Assembly: GCF_947496775.1 (NCBI RefSeq)
Contig: NZ_CANMDU010000010.1
Coordinates: 88,121 to 152,120, forward strand
Source: an uncultured Maribacter sp.
Lineage (GTDB): Bacteria; Bacteroidota; Bacteroidia; Flavobacteriales; Flavobacteriaceae
Length of the DNA stretch: 64,000 nucleotides
Direction of reading: 5' to 3'
Shown here: piece after piece, positions 28,773-37,817 of the stretch
How the letters are laid out: each line of letters starts with the position of its first letter
Position numbering within the stretch: the stretch's first letter is position 1
Program-made: the position numbers and the translations under genes
The notes under the pieces: model-generated
Told to the model about the DNA's origin: nothing
Databases searched by the model: none
Seen by the model: only the letters and a program-made list of their open reading frames with translations

Positions 28773-29648
28773 ATGAGTACAGATTCTATAGAACATGTAA
28801 AACCGCCTAAAGGAAAACCAAAATGGTTACGTGTAAAACTACCTACTGGTAAAAAATATACGCAATTAAGAGGGTTAGTAGACAAGTATGAATTAAATAC
28901 TATTTGTACTTCTGGTAGCTGCCCTAATATGGGAGAATGCTGGGGAGAAGGTACAGCTACTTTTATGATTTTAGGAAACGTTTGCACTAGATCTTGTGGC
29001 TTCTGTGGAGTAAAAACTGGTAGACCAGAAGATGTAGATTGGGCGGAGCCAGAAAAAGTTGCCAGATCAATAAAAATAATGAGTATTAAGCATGCTGTTA
29101 TTACATCTGTGGATAGAGACGATCTTAAAGACATGGGATCCATTATTTGGGCAGAAACAGTTAATGCAATACGAAGAATGAACCCTACCACTACTCTAGA
29201 AACCTTAATCCCTGATTTTCAGGGAGTAGAAAAGCATTTAGATCGCATTATAGAGGTTAACCCTGAAGTTGTATCTCATAATATGGAAACTGTAAAACGA
29301 TTAACTAGAGAGGTTAGAATACAGGCTAAATATGAAAGAAGCTTAGACGTTTTAAAATACTTAAAAGAAAGTGGTATCAACAGAACCAAATCTGGTATTA
29401 TGCTTGGGCTTGGAGAATTAGAAGAAGAAGTACTGCAAACAATGGAAGATTTAAGAAAAGCCAATGTAGATATTGTTACAATAGGTCAGTATTTACAACC
29501 TACAAAAAAACACCTTCCAGTACGACACTTTATTCTTCCGGAACAGTTTAAAAAGTATGAAGAAATTGGATTAAAAATGGGGTTCAGACACGTGGAGAGT
29601 GGCGCCCTAGTAAGATCATCCTATAAGGCGCATAAACATATTAATTAA
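28773..29648 (+). CDS. lipA: Lipoyl synthase
   Basis: A 291-residue radical SAM enzyme that inserts two sulfurs into octanoyl groups on lipoyl domains. Both clusters are accounted for: the auxiliary-cluster motif [12 protein letters not shown] and the radical SAM motif CTRSCGFC. The C-terminal serine of RSSYKAH, a ligand of the auxiliary cluster, is present. Full length. GAPDH follows after 43 bp. Confidence 0.96.
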   Translation: MSTDSIEHVKPPKGKPKWLRVKLPTGKKYTQLRGLVDKYELNTICTSGSCPNMGECWGEGTATFMILGNVCTRSCGFCGVKTGRPEDVDWAEPEKVARSIKIMSIKHAVITSVDRDDLKDMGSIIWAETVNAIRRMNPTTTLETLIPDFQGVEKHLDRIIEVNPEVVSHNMETVKRLTREVRIQAKYERSLDVLKYLKESGINRTKSGIMLGLGELEEEVLQTMEDLRKANVDIVTIGQYLQPTKKHLPVRHFILPEQFKKYEEIGLKMGFRHVESGALVRSSYKAHKHIN

Positions 29649-29691
29649 CGTGCAACACCTTCTTGCTATATTTCAAATCTGATATTTTCTT

Positions 29692-30702
29692 ATGAATAAA
29701 ATAAACATAGGTATTAATGGTTTTGGAAGAATAGGGAGAACTCTTTTCAGACTTCTTAGTCAACAAGATCACTTACATGTTGTAGCAATTAATGACTTAG
29801 CAGATAGTAGAACATTATCTCACCTATTAAAATACGATAGTATACATGGCGTAAATAGCAGCGAAATAAGTCATGATGACAAACACATTATTGTCGAAGG
29901 AAAAAAAATTATTCTATTTAACGAAGACCATCCAAAAAACATTGATTGGAATTCCAAGAGAGTAGATATTGTAATTGAATCTAGCGGCAAATTTAAGTAT
30001 AAAAAAGACTTAAATTATCATTTGGCTAATGGAGCTAAAAAAGTAATCTTATCAGTACCTCCAATAGAAGATTCTATTAAAATGATAGTATGTGGTATTA
30101 ATGAAAATACGCTTACTGTTAATGACCACATTATTTCTAATGCGTCGTGCACCACAAATAATGCTGCTCCAATGATTAAAGTGATTAATGATTTATGTGG
30201 TATTGAACAGGCATATATAACCACCATTCACTCCTATACGAGTGACCAAAGCTTACATGATCAACCTCATAGAGATTTAAGAAGAGCGAGAGCTGCAGGG
30301 CAATCTATAGTACCAACAACAACAGGTGCTGCTAAAGCCCTTACTAGAATATTCCCTGAACTAAAGGACGTTATTGGAGGTTGCGGTATTCGTGTTCCTG
30401 TTCCTAATGGATCCCTTACAGATATTACTTTTAATGTAAAAAAACCTACAACAATTAAAGAAATTAATGATACTTTTGAAAAAACAGCTAATAAGGAGCT
30501 AAAAAACATATTGTTTTTTACAAAAGACCCTATAGTATCTATAGATATAAACAATAGTTCTTATTCTTGTACGTTTGATTCACAAATGACTTCGGTTATT
30601 GGTAAAATGGTAAAAATAATTGGCTGGTATGATAATGAAACGGGTTATAGCAGTAGACTTATTGACCTAATTAATATATTAATTAGTAAAAATTACATTT
30701 GA
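29692..30702 (+). CDS. gap: Glyceraldehyde-3-phosphate dehydrogenase, type I
   Basis: A 336-residue GAPDH. NAD-binding GINGFGRIGRTLFR, the Asp in AINDLAD that favours NAD over NADP, the catalytic cysteine in SNASCTTNNAAPM, the partner His in TTIHSYTSDQ, and WYDNETGYSSR are all present. It oxidises glyceraldehyde-3-phosphate in glycolysis. Its codons and neighbours (lipA, sensor kinase) do not suggest a glycolytic operon, so it could be a second GAPDH of the genome; that cannot be checked here. Confidence 0.92.
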   Translation: MNKINIGINGFGRIGRTLFRLLSQQDHLHVVAINDLADSRTLSHLLKYDSIHGVNSSEISHDDKHIIVEGKKIILFNEDHPKNIDWNSKRVDIVIESSGKFKYKKDLNYHLANGAKKVILSVPPIEDSIKMIVCGINENTLTVNDHIISNASCTTNNAAPMIKVINDLCGIEQAYITTIHSYTSDQSLHDQPHRDLRRARAAGQSIVPTTTGAAKALTRIFPELKDVIGGCGIRVPVPNGSLTDITFNVKKPTTIKEINDTFEKTANKELKNILFFTKDPIVSIDINNSSYSCTFDSQMTSVIGKMVKIIGWYDNETGYSSRLIDLINILISKNYI

Positions 30703-30725
30703 AAATTCTTTGTACATACAGAAAG

Positions 30726-32912
30726 ATGAAAAATCTTGCAATACTTATAGTTGCTTTTGTAATGAGTTTCTATTCGTATTCTCAAGATTCTCTTCCAAAA
30801 AAAACTGTAGAGGAATATTTTAACCTTGCTAGGAGTTTTAAAAATCAAAACAAAATAGATTTAGCTTTAGAATCCTTGAATAAAGCCTCTGCACTAGCAG
30901 AAAAAAACGAAGATGTAAAATCTCTGTTAGATAGCTATCATAAATTTGCAGAACTCTATTTAAAACTAGATAATGAGGAAAACTCCCTTTTCTACTGGGA
31001 TAGAGCCGAAGTTTTATTGAAAGATATTGAATATCCTTATGGAGATGCAATACATAAATACATAGAAGCCATTTTACTGTTTAGAAATAATAAAAATTTT
31101 CAAGCAATTTTTATGCTCAATGAAGCTAAACAACTTAACAACGACCGTAATTTCTTCAACAACATACTATTAACAGAAGGGAACATATATTTAAATTTAG
31201 AAAAGTATGATAATGCATCTAAAAATTTTAATTCCTTAATTATAAATACGGATATTTTTGAAAAAGAATATCTAGCAACAAAAGCGCATTTAGGACTTAC
31301 GGAACTATATTTTAAAATGGGTAAGTACAAAGAAAGTGCGGATCATGGAGAAGAAGCTTTAAAGCTAGCCCGGCAAAATAGTTTTAATATTGAAATTCTA
31401 GAAAGCCATAAACTTCTAACTATGGCTTATGAGAAAAAAGAAGAATACAATCTTGCATTACAACAAAACAAAAAGACCCTTCTGATTAAAGACTCTATTT
31501 TTAATATAGATAAATTAAAAACGGAGCAAAAGACAGCGGATAAAATCAGAGATGAATTTAAAACATCTGAAATTAACCGTTTAGAAACTGTAAATGAAGA
31601 ACTAAACGAATCTGCAAACAGATCCGAAATAACAGCAGTGTTAACCTCTGCATTTTTAATTATTATCTCTCTATTGGCAGTATCTTTATATAGAAATAAC
31701 CAGATAAAGTTAAAAACGAACGATTTATTACAAACCAAAAATAAAGAGTTACAAGCTGCAAGAGATGGTGCAGTACAAGCCATGGAAGCAAAAACCAACT
31801 TCTTATCAACGGTAAGCCATGAACTACGAACCCCTCTTTACGCCGTTACTGGACTCACCCATTTACTACTAGAAGAAAATCCAAGTGAAAATCAAAAAGA
31901 ACATTTAAAAGCCCTAAAATTCTCTGGTGACTATCTACTAAATTTTATCAATGATATTTTACAAATTAATAAAATTGATGCGGATAAATTAGAACCATTA
32001 AACATGGAATTTAACCTTAAAAAGGTACTTAAAGAGGTTATAGATTCTTTACAACAAAGTGCTAAAGAAAGAAACACGCAAATTACTTTACAATACGATG
32101 AAGATATTCCAGGTCATTTAATGAGTGACCCTATAAAACTTTCTCAAATTTTTATGAATTTAGTAGGTAATGCCTTAAAGTTTACCAAAGATGGTGAAGT
32201 AAAGGTAATTGCTAAACTTCTTAAAAAGGTAGATGATGATGTAACTCTCTATTTTGAAGTAGAAGATAATGGTATAGGAATATCTAAAGAAATGCAAGAA
32301 AGTATCTTTGAAGGATTTGAGCAAGGGTCTATACAAATCAACAGAGAATATGGCGGTACTGGTCTTGGACTGACTATTGTAAAAAGTCTTTTAGGTTTAT
32401 TTGATAGTAAAATTCAACTAGAAAGTGAATTAGGTAATGGTAGTTCTTTCTTTTTTGAGATTGTAGCAAAATCTAAAGATGCAATCGTAGACGAAATATC
32501 TTTTGAAATTACAGAAAAAGATTATGAGTTTAAGGGTCTTCATTTGATGATTGTAGAAGACAACAAAATAAACCAGGTTATCACCAAAAAAATGTTAACC
32601 AAAAAAGAAATTACTAGTGACATTGCTAGTAATGGCTTAGATGCCGTTGAACTTGCTAAAAACAATACTTATGATGCCATTTTAATGGATATTCATATGC
32701 CAGGGATTAGCGGAGAAGAAGCGACTATTAGAATAAGAGAGTTTGATACAAAAACTCCAATTATTGCATTAACCGCTATATCTCTAGATGATAGCTTAGA
32801 GAGCTTTTATGCTGCAGGCTGTAATGATGTGGTGACCAAACCATTTAAACCTGAAGTGTTTTATCAAAAAATAGGAGAAAACATTTTCGATAAGAATAGT
32901 GAAAATTCTTAA
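30726..32912 (+). CDS. TPR-containing hybrid histidine kinase/response regulator
   Basis: About 728 residues from ATG 30726. A signal peptide or first membrane helix (to SYSQ) leads to a TPR-rich periplasmic part (~25-290), a transmembrane helix (~305-325), a coiled-coil, HisKA with His365 in STVSHELRTPLYA, HATPase (NLVGNALKFT, DNGIGI, GGTGLGLTIVKS), and a C-terminal receiver with Asp655 in LMDIHMPG and TKPFKP. The start is 23 bp after gap. No separate output regulator is adjacent. A TTG start at 30699 is less likely. Confidence 0.9.
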   Translation: MKNLAILIVAFVMSFYSYSQDSLPKKTVEEYFNLARSFKNQNKIDLALESLNKASALAEKNEDVKSLLDSYHKFAELYLKLDNEENSLFYWDRAEVLLKDIEYPYGDAIHKYIEAILLFRNNKNFQAIFMLNEAKQLNNDRNFFNNILLTEGNIYLNLEKYDNASKNFNSLIINTDIFEKEYLATKAHLGLTELYFKMGKYKESADHGEEALKLARQNSFNIEILESHKLLTMAYEKKEEYNLALQQNKKTLLIKDSIFNIDKLKTEQKTADKIRDEFKTSEINRLETVNEELNESANRSEITAVLTSAFLIIISLLAVSLYRNNQIKLKTNDLLQTKNKELQAARDGAVQAMEAKTNFLSTVSHELRTPLYAVTGLTHLLLEENPSENQKEHLKALKFSGDYLLNFINDILQINKIDADKLEPLNMEFNLKKVLKEVIDSLQQSAKERNTQITLQYDEDIPGHLMSDPIKLSQIFMNLVGNALKFTKDGEVKVIAKLLKKVDDDVTLYFEVEDNGIGISKEMQESIFEGFEQGSIQINREYGGTGLGLTIVKSLLGLFDSKIQLESELGNGSSFFFEIVAKSKDAIVDEISFEITEKDYEFKGLHLMIVEDNKINQVITKKMLTKKEITSDIASNGLDAVELAKNNTYDAILMDIHMPGISGEEATIRIREFDTKTPIIALTAISLDDSLESFYAAGCNDVVTKPFKPEVFYQKIGENIFDKNSENS

Positions 32913-33913
32913 TTATCAGCTACATAAGACTTTATATCCTGTTCAAAAATCTTTCCTCCATCATTAAAAAAACAATGCTCCACTCTTATATACATAAGGT
33001 TTTTCATTTTTCCTTTTAACCGAACATAGTCCTTCTCCGTAGTAAGAATATATGGTTTAGATTGCATAAATTTAATTTCCGATTCCGAGAAAAAATGATG
33101 GTCTTTATAATTTAAATGACTAAAAGAAATTCCTTTTTCTTCTAAATAAGCAACCAAAGGTGCTGCATTGGCTATACCAGTAACCAAGGTTATATCTTTA
33201 TTTCGTAATGAATCTAACGAAACTGAGACCGATTTTTCATTTAAAACATCTTTATATCCTATATAAGTAAACAGCACTTTCTGGTTAGAGTTTATACGTA
33301 ACTTCTCTATTATACGCTTCTGACTATCCAACGGCAAATCTTTAGGGCATTTTGTAACCACTATAATATTTGCTCTCTTGGCCTCCTTTTTACTATCCCT
33401 TAAATTACCTGTAGGCAAGTACCAATCTTCTGAATATAAATTATCATAAGCCGTTAATAATATAGAAAAACCAGCTTTTACCTTCCTGTGTTGAAAACCA
33501 TCATCTAATATTATAATATTGGGGTTTTCTTTTTCCTCTAAGTTTTCTATTCCATTTTGCCTATTGGCATCTACAACTAATGCTATTTCGGGAAATTTAG
33601 ACCAAATTTGATAAGGTTCATCACCCAATTCTTCCACCCCACTTTCTTTTGTAGCTAAAATATAGCCCTTAGATTTACGCCCGTACCCCCTACTTAGAAC
33701 CGCTACCCTACTATTTTCTTTAAACAAAGAAATTATGGTTTCCACCATTGGTGTTTTTCCCGTTCCACCGGCACTAAGATTCCCAACACAAACAATAGGT
33801 GTTTTATAGGATTTAGACTTTAGCACTTGTATATCAAAAAGCCAATTCCTTATATATACCACCAAAGCATAAATAAACGAAATAGGAAATAGTATTTTTC
33901 TGAGCAGTTGCAT
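32909..33913 (-). CDS. lpxK: Tetraacyldisaccharide 4'-kinase
   Basis: A 334-residue membrane-bound kinase that phosphorylates the lipid A disaccharide at the 4' position. A hydrophobic N-terminal helix precedes the P-loop GNLSAGGTGKT (44-54). SRGYGRK, LGDEPYQIW and ILDDGFQHRKV are conserved LpxK stretches. The stop shares TTAA with the kinase gene opposite. It is divergent from the Nif3-like gene. Confidence 0.94.
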   Translation of the reverse strand: MQLLRKILFPISFIYALVVYIRNWLFDIQVLKSKSYKTPIVCVGNLSAGGTGKTPMVETIISLFKENSRVAVLSRGYGRKSKGYILATKESGVEELGDEPYQIWSKFPEIALVVDANRQNGIENLEEKENPNIIILDDGFQHRKVKAGFSILLTAYDNLYSEDWYLPTGNLRDSKKEAKRANIIVVTKCPKDLPLDSQKRIIEKLRINSNQKVLFTYIGYKDVLNEKSVSVSLDSLRNKDITLVTGIANAAPLVAYLEEKGISFSHLNYKDHHFFSESEIKFMQSKPYILTTEKDYVRLKGKMKNLMYIRVEHCFFNDGGKIFEQDIKSYVADN

Positions 33914-33934
33914 TAGAACGAAAGTATAATATTT

Positions 33935-33942
33935 TATCTTTG
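33935..33942 (+). promoter_or_regulatory. -7 box (TATCTTTG) for the Nif3/COG1579 operon
   Basis: TAnnTTTG match 16 bp before the ATG at 33959. Confidence 0.5.
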
Positions 33943-33958
33943 ATAACCATATAATCCA

Positions 33959-35059
33959 ATGAAAATGATTGTTAAAGACATTACAAATATACTAGAAGAA
34001 TTTGCTCCTCTTAATTATGCTGAAGATTTTGACAATGTAGGTTTACTTGTGGGGAGCCCCACTCTCGAAGTTTCTGGAGTTTTAGTAACACTAGATACGC
34101 TAGAAAATGTAATTGATGAAGCCATAGAAAAAAAGTGTAACCTTATAATTAGTTTTCATCCTATTGTTTTTGGAGGGCTAAAAAAAATAACTGGTGCTAC
34201 TTATGTAGAAAGAGTAGTTATTAAAGCCATACAAAACAACATTGCAATATACAGTATGCATACCGCATTGGATAATAATACCCAAGGTGTAAACGCCAAA
34301 ATATGTGACGTATTAGGTTTAACAAATACTCAAATTTTAATACCACAAAAAAACACCATAAAAAAATTAATAACATACGTTCCTTTAAAAGCTGCCTCCC
34401 AATTAAAAGAAGCCTTATATAGTGCAGGAGCAGGCAATATTGGTAACTACAATAATTGTAGCTTTTCTAATGAAGGTACAGGTAGTTATAAAGCTAATGA
34501 AAATGCCAACCCTACTTTAGGTGAGATAGGCAAAGTTCATCTTGAAAAAGAAATACAAATACATATTACTTTTTCTAAATCTAAAGAAAAATCGGTATTA
34601 AAAGCATTATTTAATAACCATCCATATGAAGAAGTAGCCTATGAAATTACTACTTTGGATAACACCAATCAAAATATTGGAATGGGTATGGTAGGCGAAT
34701 TAAAACAACCAATTGAGGAGTTACCGTTTTTAAATCTTCTAAAAAAGAAAATGCATGTTTCTTGTATTAGACACACCAATCTTTTAGGCCTAAATGTGTC
34801 TAAGGTAGCTGTTTTAGGAGGAAGCGGGGCTTTTGCAATCAATGCTGCAAAGCAATCTGGGGCCCAAATTTTCATCACTTCAGATATTAAATATCATGAA
34901 TTTTATCAAGCAGAAAGTAACATTGTAATTGCTGACATTGGACACTATGAAACTGAGCAGTTTACAAAAAACCTTTTAGTTGATTATCTTACGAAAAAAA
35001 TCCCTAATTTTGCAATCCATTTATCGGAAAGTATAACAAATCCAATCCAATATTTATAA
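33959..35059 (+). CDS. Nif3-like dinuclear metal centre protein
   Basis: A 366-residue NIF3/GTP cyclohydrolase I type 2-like protein. Metal-binding stretches: SFHPIVFGGLKK, YSMHTALDN and the C-terminal DIGHYETEQ. The central ~120 residues (about 125-245) form the PII/CutA-like insert found in long members. The protein is widespread and conserved; its reaction is not settled. The COG1579-type gene begins 2 bp after its stop, a conserved pairing. Confidence 0.92.
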   Translation: MKMIVKDITNILEEFAPLNYAEDFDNVGLLVGSPTLEVSGVLVTLDTLENVIDEAIEKKCNLIISFHPIVFGGLKKITGATYVERVVIKAIQNNIAIYSMHTALDNNTQGVNAKICDVLGLTNTQILIPQKNTIKKLITYVPLKAASQLKEALYSAGAGNIGNYNNCSFSNEGTGSYKANENANPTLGEIGKVHLEKEIQIHITFSKSKEKSVLKALFNNHPYEEVAYEITTLDNTNQNIGMGMVGELKQPIEELPFLNLLKKKMHVSCIRHTNLLGLNVSKVAVLGGSGAFAINAAKQSGAQIFITSDIKYHEFYQAESNIVIADIGHYETEQFTKNLLVDYLTKKIPNFAIHLSESITNPIQYL

Positions 35060-35061
35060 AT

Positions 35062-35841
35062 ATGGCAAAAAAAGCAGAAGCTACGGTAGAAGATAAGTTA
35101 AGAGCATTATATGATTTGCAATTAATTGATTCTAGAGTTGACGAGATTCGTAATGTTCGTGGAGAACTACCATTAGAGGTTGAAGATTTGGCTGACGACG
35201 TATTAGGTCTTAAAACAAGATTGGACAAGTTAAAAACAGATGTTGAAACTATCAATTTTGAAATAGGAGCTAAGAAAAACATAATTGAGGAAGCTAAAGC
35301 CTTAATTAAAAAATATACGGAGCAGCAAAAAAATGTTCGTAACAGTAGAGAATTTAACTCTATTAGTAAAGAATTAGAATTTCAAGAATTAGAAATTCAA
35401 TTGGCAGAAAAGAATATTAAAGAATTCAAAGTTCAGATAGAACAAAAGAAAGAAGTTATTTCTGAAGCTAAAGAACGTTTATCTCAAAGAGATGCTCACC
35501 TTAAACATAAAAAAGGAGAACTAAATGCAATTTTAGCAGAAACAGAAAAAGAAGAAAAAGCTCTTTTAGAAGAATCTGAAAAATACCAAGGTAAAATCGA
35601 AGAGCGTTTAGTAAAAGCATACGCTCGTATTAGAGGTAATGTAAAAAATGGTTTAGCAGTTGTTCCAATTGAAAGAGGAGCTTCTGGAGGTTCTTTCTTT
35701 ACTATTCCTCCTCAAATACAAGTGGAAATTGCTTCTCGTAAAAAAATAATTACAGATGAGCATAGTGGTAGAATCTTAGTAGACCCTGTATTAGCAGAAG
35801 AAGAGGCTGTAAAAATGGCGAAATTGTTTGCCAAACTATAA
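35062..35841 (+). CDS. COG1579-type coiled-coil protein with a cysteine-less zinc ribbon
   Basis: A 259-residue protein with a long N-terminal coiled-coil (about 10-185) and a C-terminal domain that aligns with the C4 zinc ribbon of COG1579. The frame of that ribbon is kept (GASGGSFFTIPPQ ... DEHSGRIL), but the expected Cys pairs are replaced by Ala/Gly/Asp/Ser; I find no cysteine in the protein. It therefore cannot bind zinc through the usual four cysteines. Function of the family is uncertain, with suggested nucleic-acid or ribosome-linked roles. Operon partner of the Nif3-like gene. Confidence 0.85.
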   Translation: MAKKAEATVEDKLRALYDLQLIDSRVDEIRNVRGELPLEVEDLADDVLGLKTRLDKLKTDVETINFEIGAKKNIIEEAKALIKKYTEQQKNVRNSREFNSISKELEFQELEIQLAEKNIKEFKVQIEQKKEVISEAKERLSQRDAHLKHKKGELNAILAETEKEEKALLEESEKYQGKIEERLVKAYARIRGNVKNGLAVVPIERGASGGSFFTIPPQIQVEIASRKKIITDEHSGRILVDPVLAEEEAVKMAKLFAKL

Positions 35842-35865
35842 AAGTACCTTTTTTTAATAAAACAT

Positions 35866-35893
35866 AAAAAACCATCTACATAGATGGTTTTTT
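35866..35893. terminator. Bidirectional terminator between COG1579-type gene and kmo
   Basis: A perfect stem of 12 bp or so (35866-35877 with 35882-35893) around a 4-nt loop with A and T runs on either side, between convergent genes. Confidence 0.85.
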
Positions 35894-35913
35894 TGTACCT
35901 ATATTTTTACTGA

Positions 35914-37257
35914 TTAACCCAGAAGAGCTAAAATTTTCTTCTCCACAGTTACACTATCCCAAATAGCTTCAATATCTGGCATATTCATTATTTGTTGCAT
36001 TATAGATTCTTGTTTATCTCCATAGGATAAAGCTTCGGCATATGGTTTATTGGAAAATGTAACTCTAGAATACACAGGAACCCATTTATCTGGATATTTG
36101 GACGCAAAATGCTTCTCAATTCTTTTTTGCAGTAAAAATTTAGGATTAGCAGTTTTTTTACTCATTTCAATAAAATTCCTATAACTAAGTTCTGCTATGG
36201 CATCTGCATTTTCCTTTCTACTTTCTTGGTACTTTTTAAAAATAGTTTCCCAATCATCTTCATTTTCTTTTATTAAACTATTCAAAACAAAAATATCTTC
36301 AAAACCAGCGTTCATACCTTGTCCATAAAAAGGAACTATAGCATGAGCGGAATCCCCTACCAATGCCACTTTGTCCCAATATGTCCATGGATAACACTTC
36401 ATAGTAACCATGGCACTTGTTGGATTCTTAAAGAAATCCTCTGCCAAATTTTCTATATCTGGCATAACATTAGGAAAATAGGTGGTAAAAAATTCTTTTG
36501 CGTCTTGGGTTGTTTTTATTTTTTCGAAAGAAACGGCCCCTTCAAAAGGCATAAATAAAGTACAGGTAAAACTGCCATCTAAATTAGGCATAGCAATAAA
36601 CATAAAATTTCCTCTTGGCCAAATATGAAACGAGTTTTTATCTAATTTATGACTACCATCTTCATTAGGTAAAATAGTAAGTTCTTTATAACCTACATCA
36701 ATAAAATCTTGAGAATAATCAAAACGACTTCTTCTTTGCATTTTATGACGAACACGCGAAAAAGCGCCATCGCAGCCGAAAATTAAATCATATTTATATT
36801 CCTTCCATTCTCCTTTTTCCGTTTCACCGGTAAACAAACGAGCCGTTGGGAGATCCACATCCCAAACTTTTTCTTCAAACTTAAAGACTACACCAGATTC
36901 CTCTGCCAAATCTATCATTTTACGATTAAGTACCCCTCTAGAAATAGACCATATGGCTTCATTATCTTTTCCATAATCTTGATAATACAATGGCTTCCCA
37001 ATAACATGTAATGCTCTCTTGTTTAAGGGTATAGCTATTTCTTTAATTTCATCTTCTATACCTACTTCTTCTAAAGCATTCCACCCCCTATTACTCATTG
37101 CAAGATTTATAGAACGCCCAGAAAACTTTACTTTTCTAATATCTGGTCGCCTATCAAAAACCGTGATTTTATGCCCAAATTTTTTTAAATAAATAGCTAA
37201 TAAAGAACCTACTAAACCCGATCCAATTATCGCGATTTTTTTATGAGAATGAGACAT
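35914..37257 (-). CDS. kmo: Kynurenine 3-monooxygenase
   Basis: A 447-residue FAD hydroxylase converting L-kynurenine to 3-hydroxykynurenine with NADPH and oxygen. N-terminal FAD motif IGSGLVGSLLAIYLKKFG, FDRRPDIRK, SINLAMSNRGW and the second FAD motif LVGDSAHAIVPFYGQGMNAGFED match KMO well. The next enzyme of the path, kynureninase, is at 54256-55527, not adjacent. Both genes have a TATTTTTG -7 box. The hydrophobic C-terminal anchor of animal KMO is absent, so it should be soluble. Confidence 0.93.
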   Translation of the reverse strand: MSHSHKKIAIIGSGLVGSLLAIYLKKFGHKITVFDRRPDIRKVKFSGRSINLAMSNRGWNALEEVGIEDEIKEIAIPLNKRALHVIGKPLYYQDYGKDNEAIWSISRGVLNRKMIDLAEESGVVFKFEEKVWDVDLPTARLFTGETEKGEWKEYKYDLIFGCDGAFSRVRHKMQRRSRFDYSQDFIDVGYKELTILPNEDGSHKLDKNSFHIWPRGNFMFIAMPNLDGSFTCTLFMPFEGAVSFEKIKTTQDAKEFFTTYFPNVMPDIENLAEDFFKNPTSAMVTMKCYPWTYWDKVALVGDSAHAIVPFYGQGMNAGFEDIFVLNSLIKENEDDWETIFKKYQESRKENADAIAELSYRNFIEMSKKTANPKFLLQKRIEKHFASKYPDKWVPVYSRVTFSNKPYAEALSYGDKQESIMQQIMNMPDIEAIWDSVTVEKKILALLG

Positions 37258-37287
37258 AAATGTGAGTGATTATTTTGAAGTTACCAG

Positions 37288-37295
37288 CAAAAATA
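37288..37295 (-). promoter_or_regulatory. -7 box (TATTTTTG) for kmo
   Basis: TAnnTTTG match on the minus strand 30 bp before the kmo ATG. Confidence 0.45.
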
Positions 37296-37382
37296 CTAAA
37301 ATATAAATTGCTCTTTTAAAGATAAGAAAATACGTGATTTTAATATTTTTTGTAGCCGTAATTCAAAGAAAACAAATTAAAA

Positions 37383-37398
37383 TGTGACATTTATCACA
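37383..37398. promoter_or_regulatory. CRP/FNR-type palindrome TGTGA-N6-TCACA
   Basis: Exact TGTGA and TCACA half-sites spaced by 6 bp, with symmetric A/T flanks extending each arm to 7 bp (AATGTGA/TCACATT). It lies 126 bp before kmo and about 420 bp before the adhesin gene, so either could be the target. Confidence 0.45.
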
Positions 37399-37817
37399 TT
37401 AATACTATTAAAAAATATCAAATAAGTAATCTTAATCTTACTAATAGCCAAATATAAACTTTCAAAGTGATAAGAATTTAATTAATAAAATCGCTATTTT
37501 AAAAACTATTTTTTACATTTCACCGTAACATAGCCTTTATTTAATAGAGGTTTTATAACCCTTCATCGACAAACTACACCGTACATCTAAACGGAGTTAT
37601 CCGATAAAAACACCTGTTAATCGACACCTTTGTTTCTCATCGATTAATCTTCCTGCTTAGACTAGAAAATCTACAATATAATAATACTATGAACGTTATT
37701 TGAATTCGCAAAATCTATACTAGATTTTTTGCAACCCAACTAAACCTACTATTGCAAATTTTAGTTCGCAATTATTTAAGCTAACTAAATTAACGATAGA
37801 TTTTTATTTTAAAAAAT

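Larger units (their letters stand above)
37258..37817. other. 560-bp intergenic region upstream of the adhesin, with three palindromes
   Basis: No gene is supported. It holds the kmo -7 box, a CRP-like palindrome (37383-37398), an inverted repeat with 8-bp arms TTAATCGA/TCGATTAA at 37617-37624 and 37640-37647, and another with arms AAAATCTA/TAGATTTT at 37710-37717 and 37721-37728. No exact plus-strand TAnnTTTG box was found for the adhesin. Confidence 0.7.

Noticed and set aside
37258..37817. Possible small gene or mobile element in the intergenic region
   Set aside because: No credible coding frame, terminal repeats or target duplications were seen.
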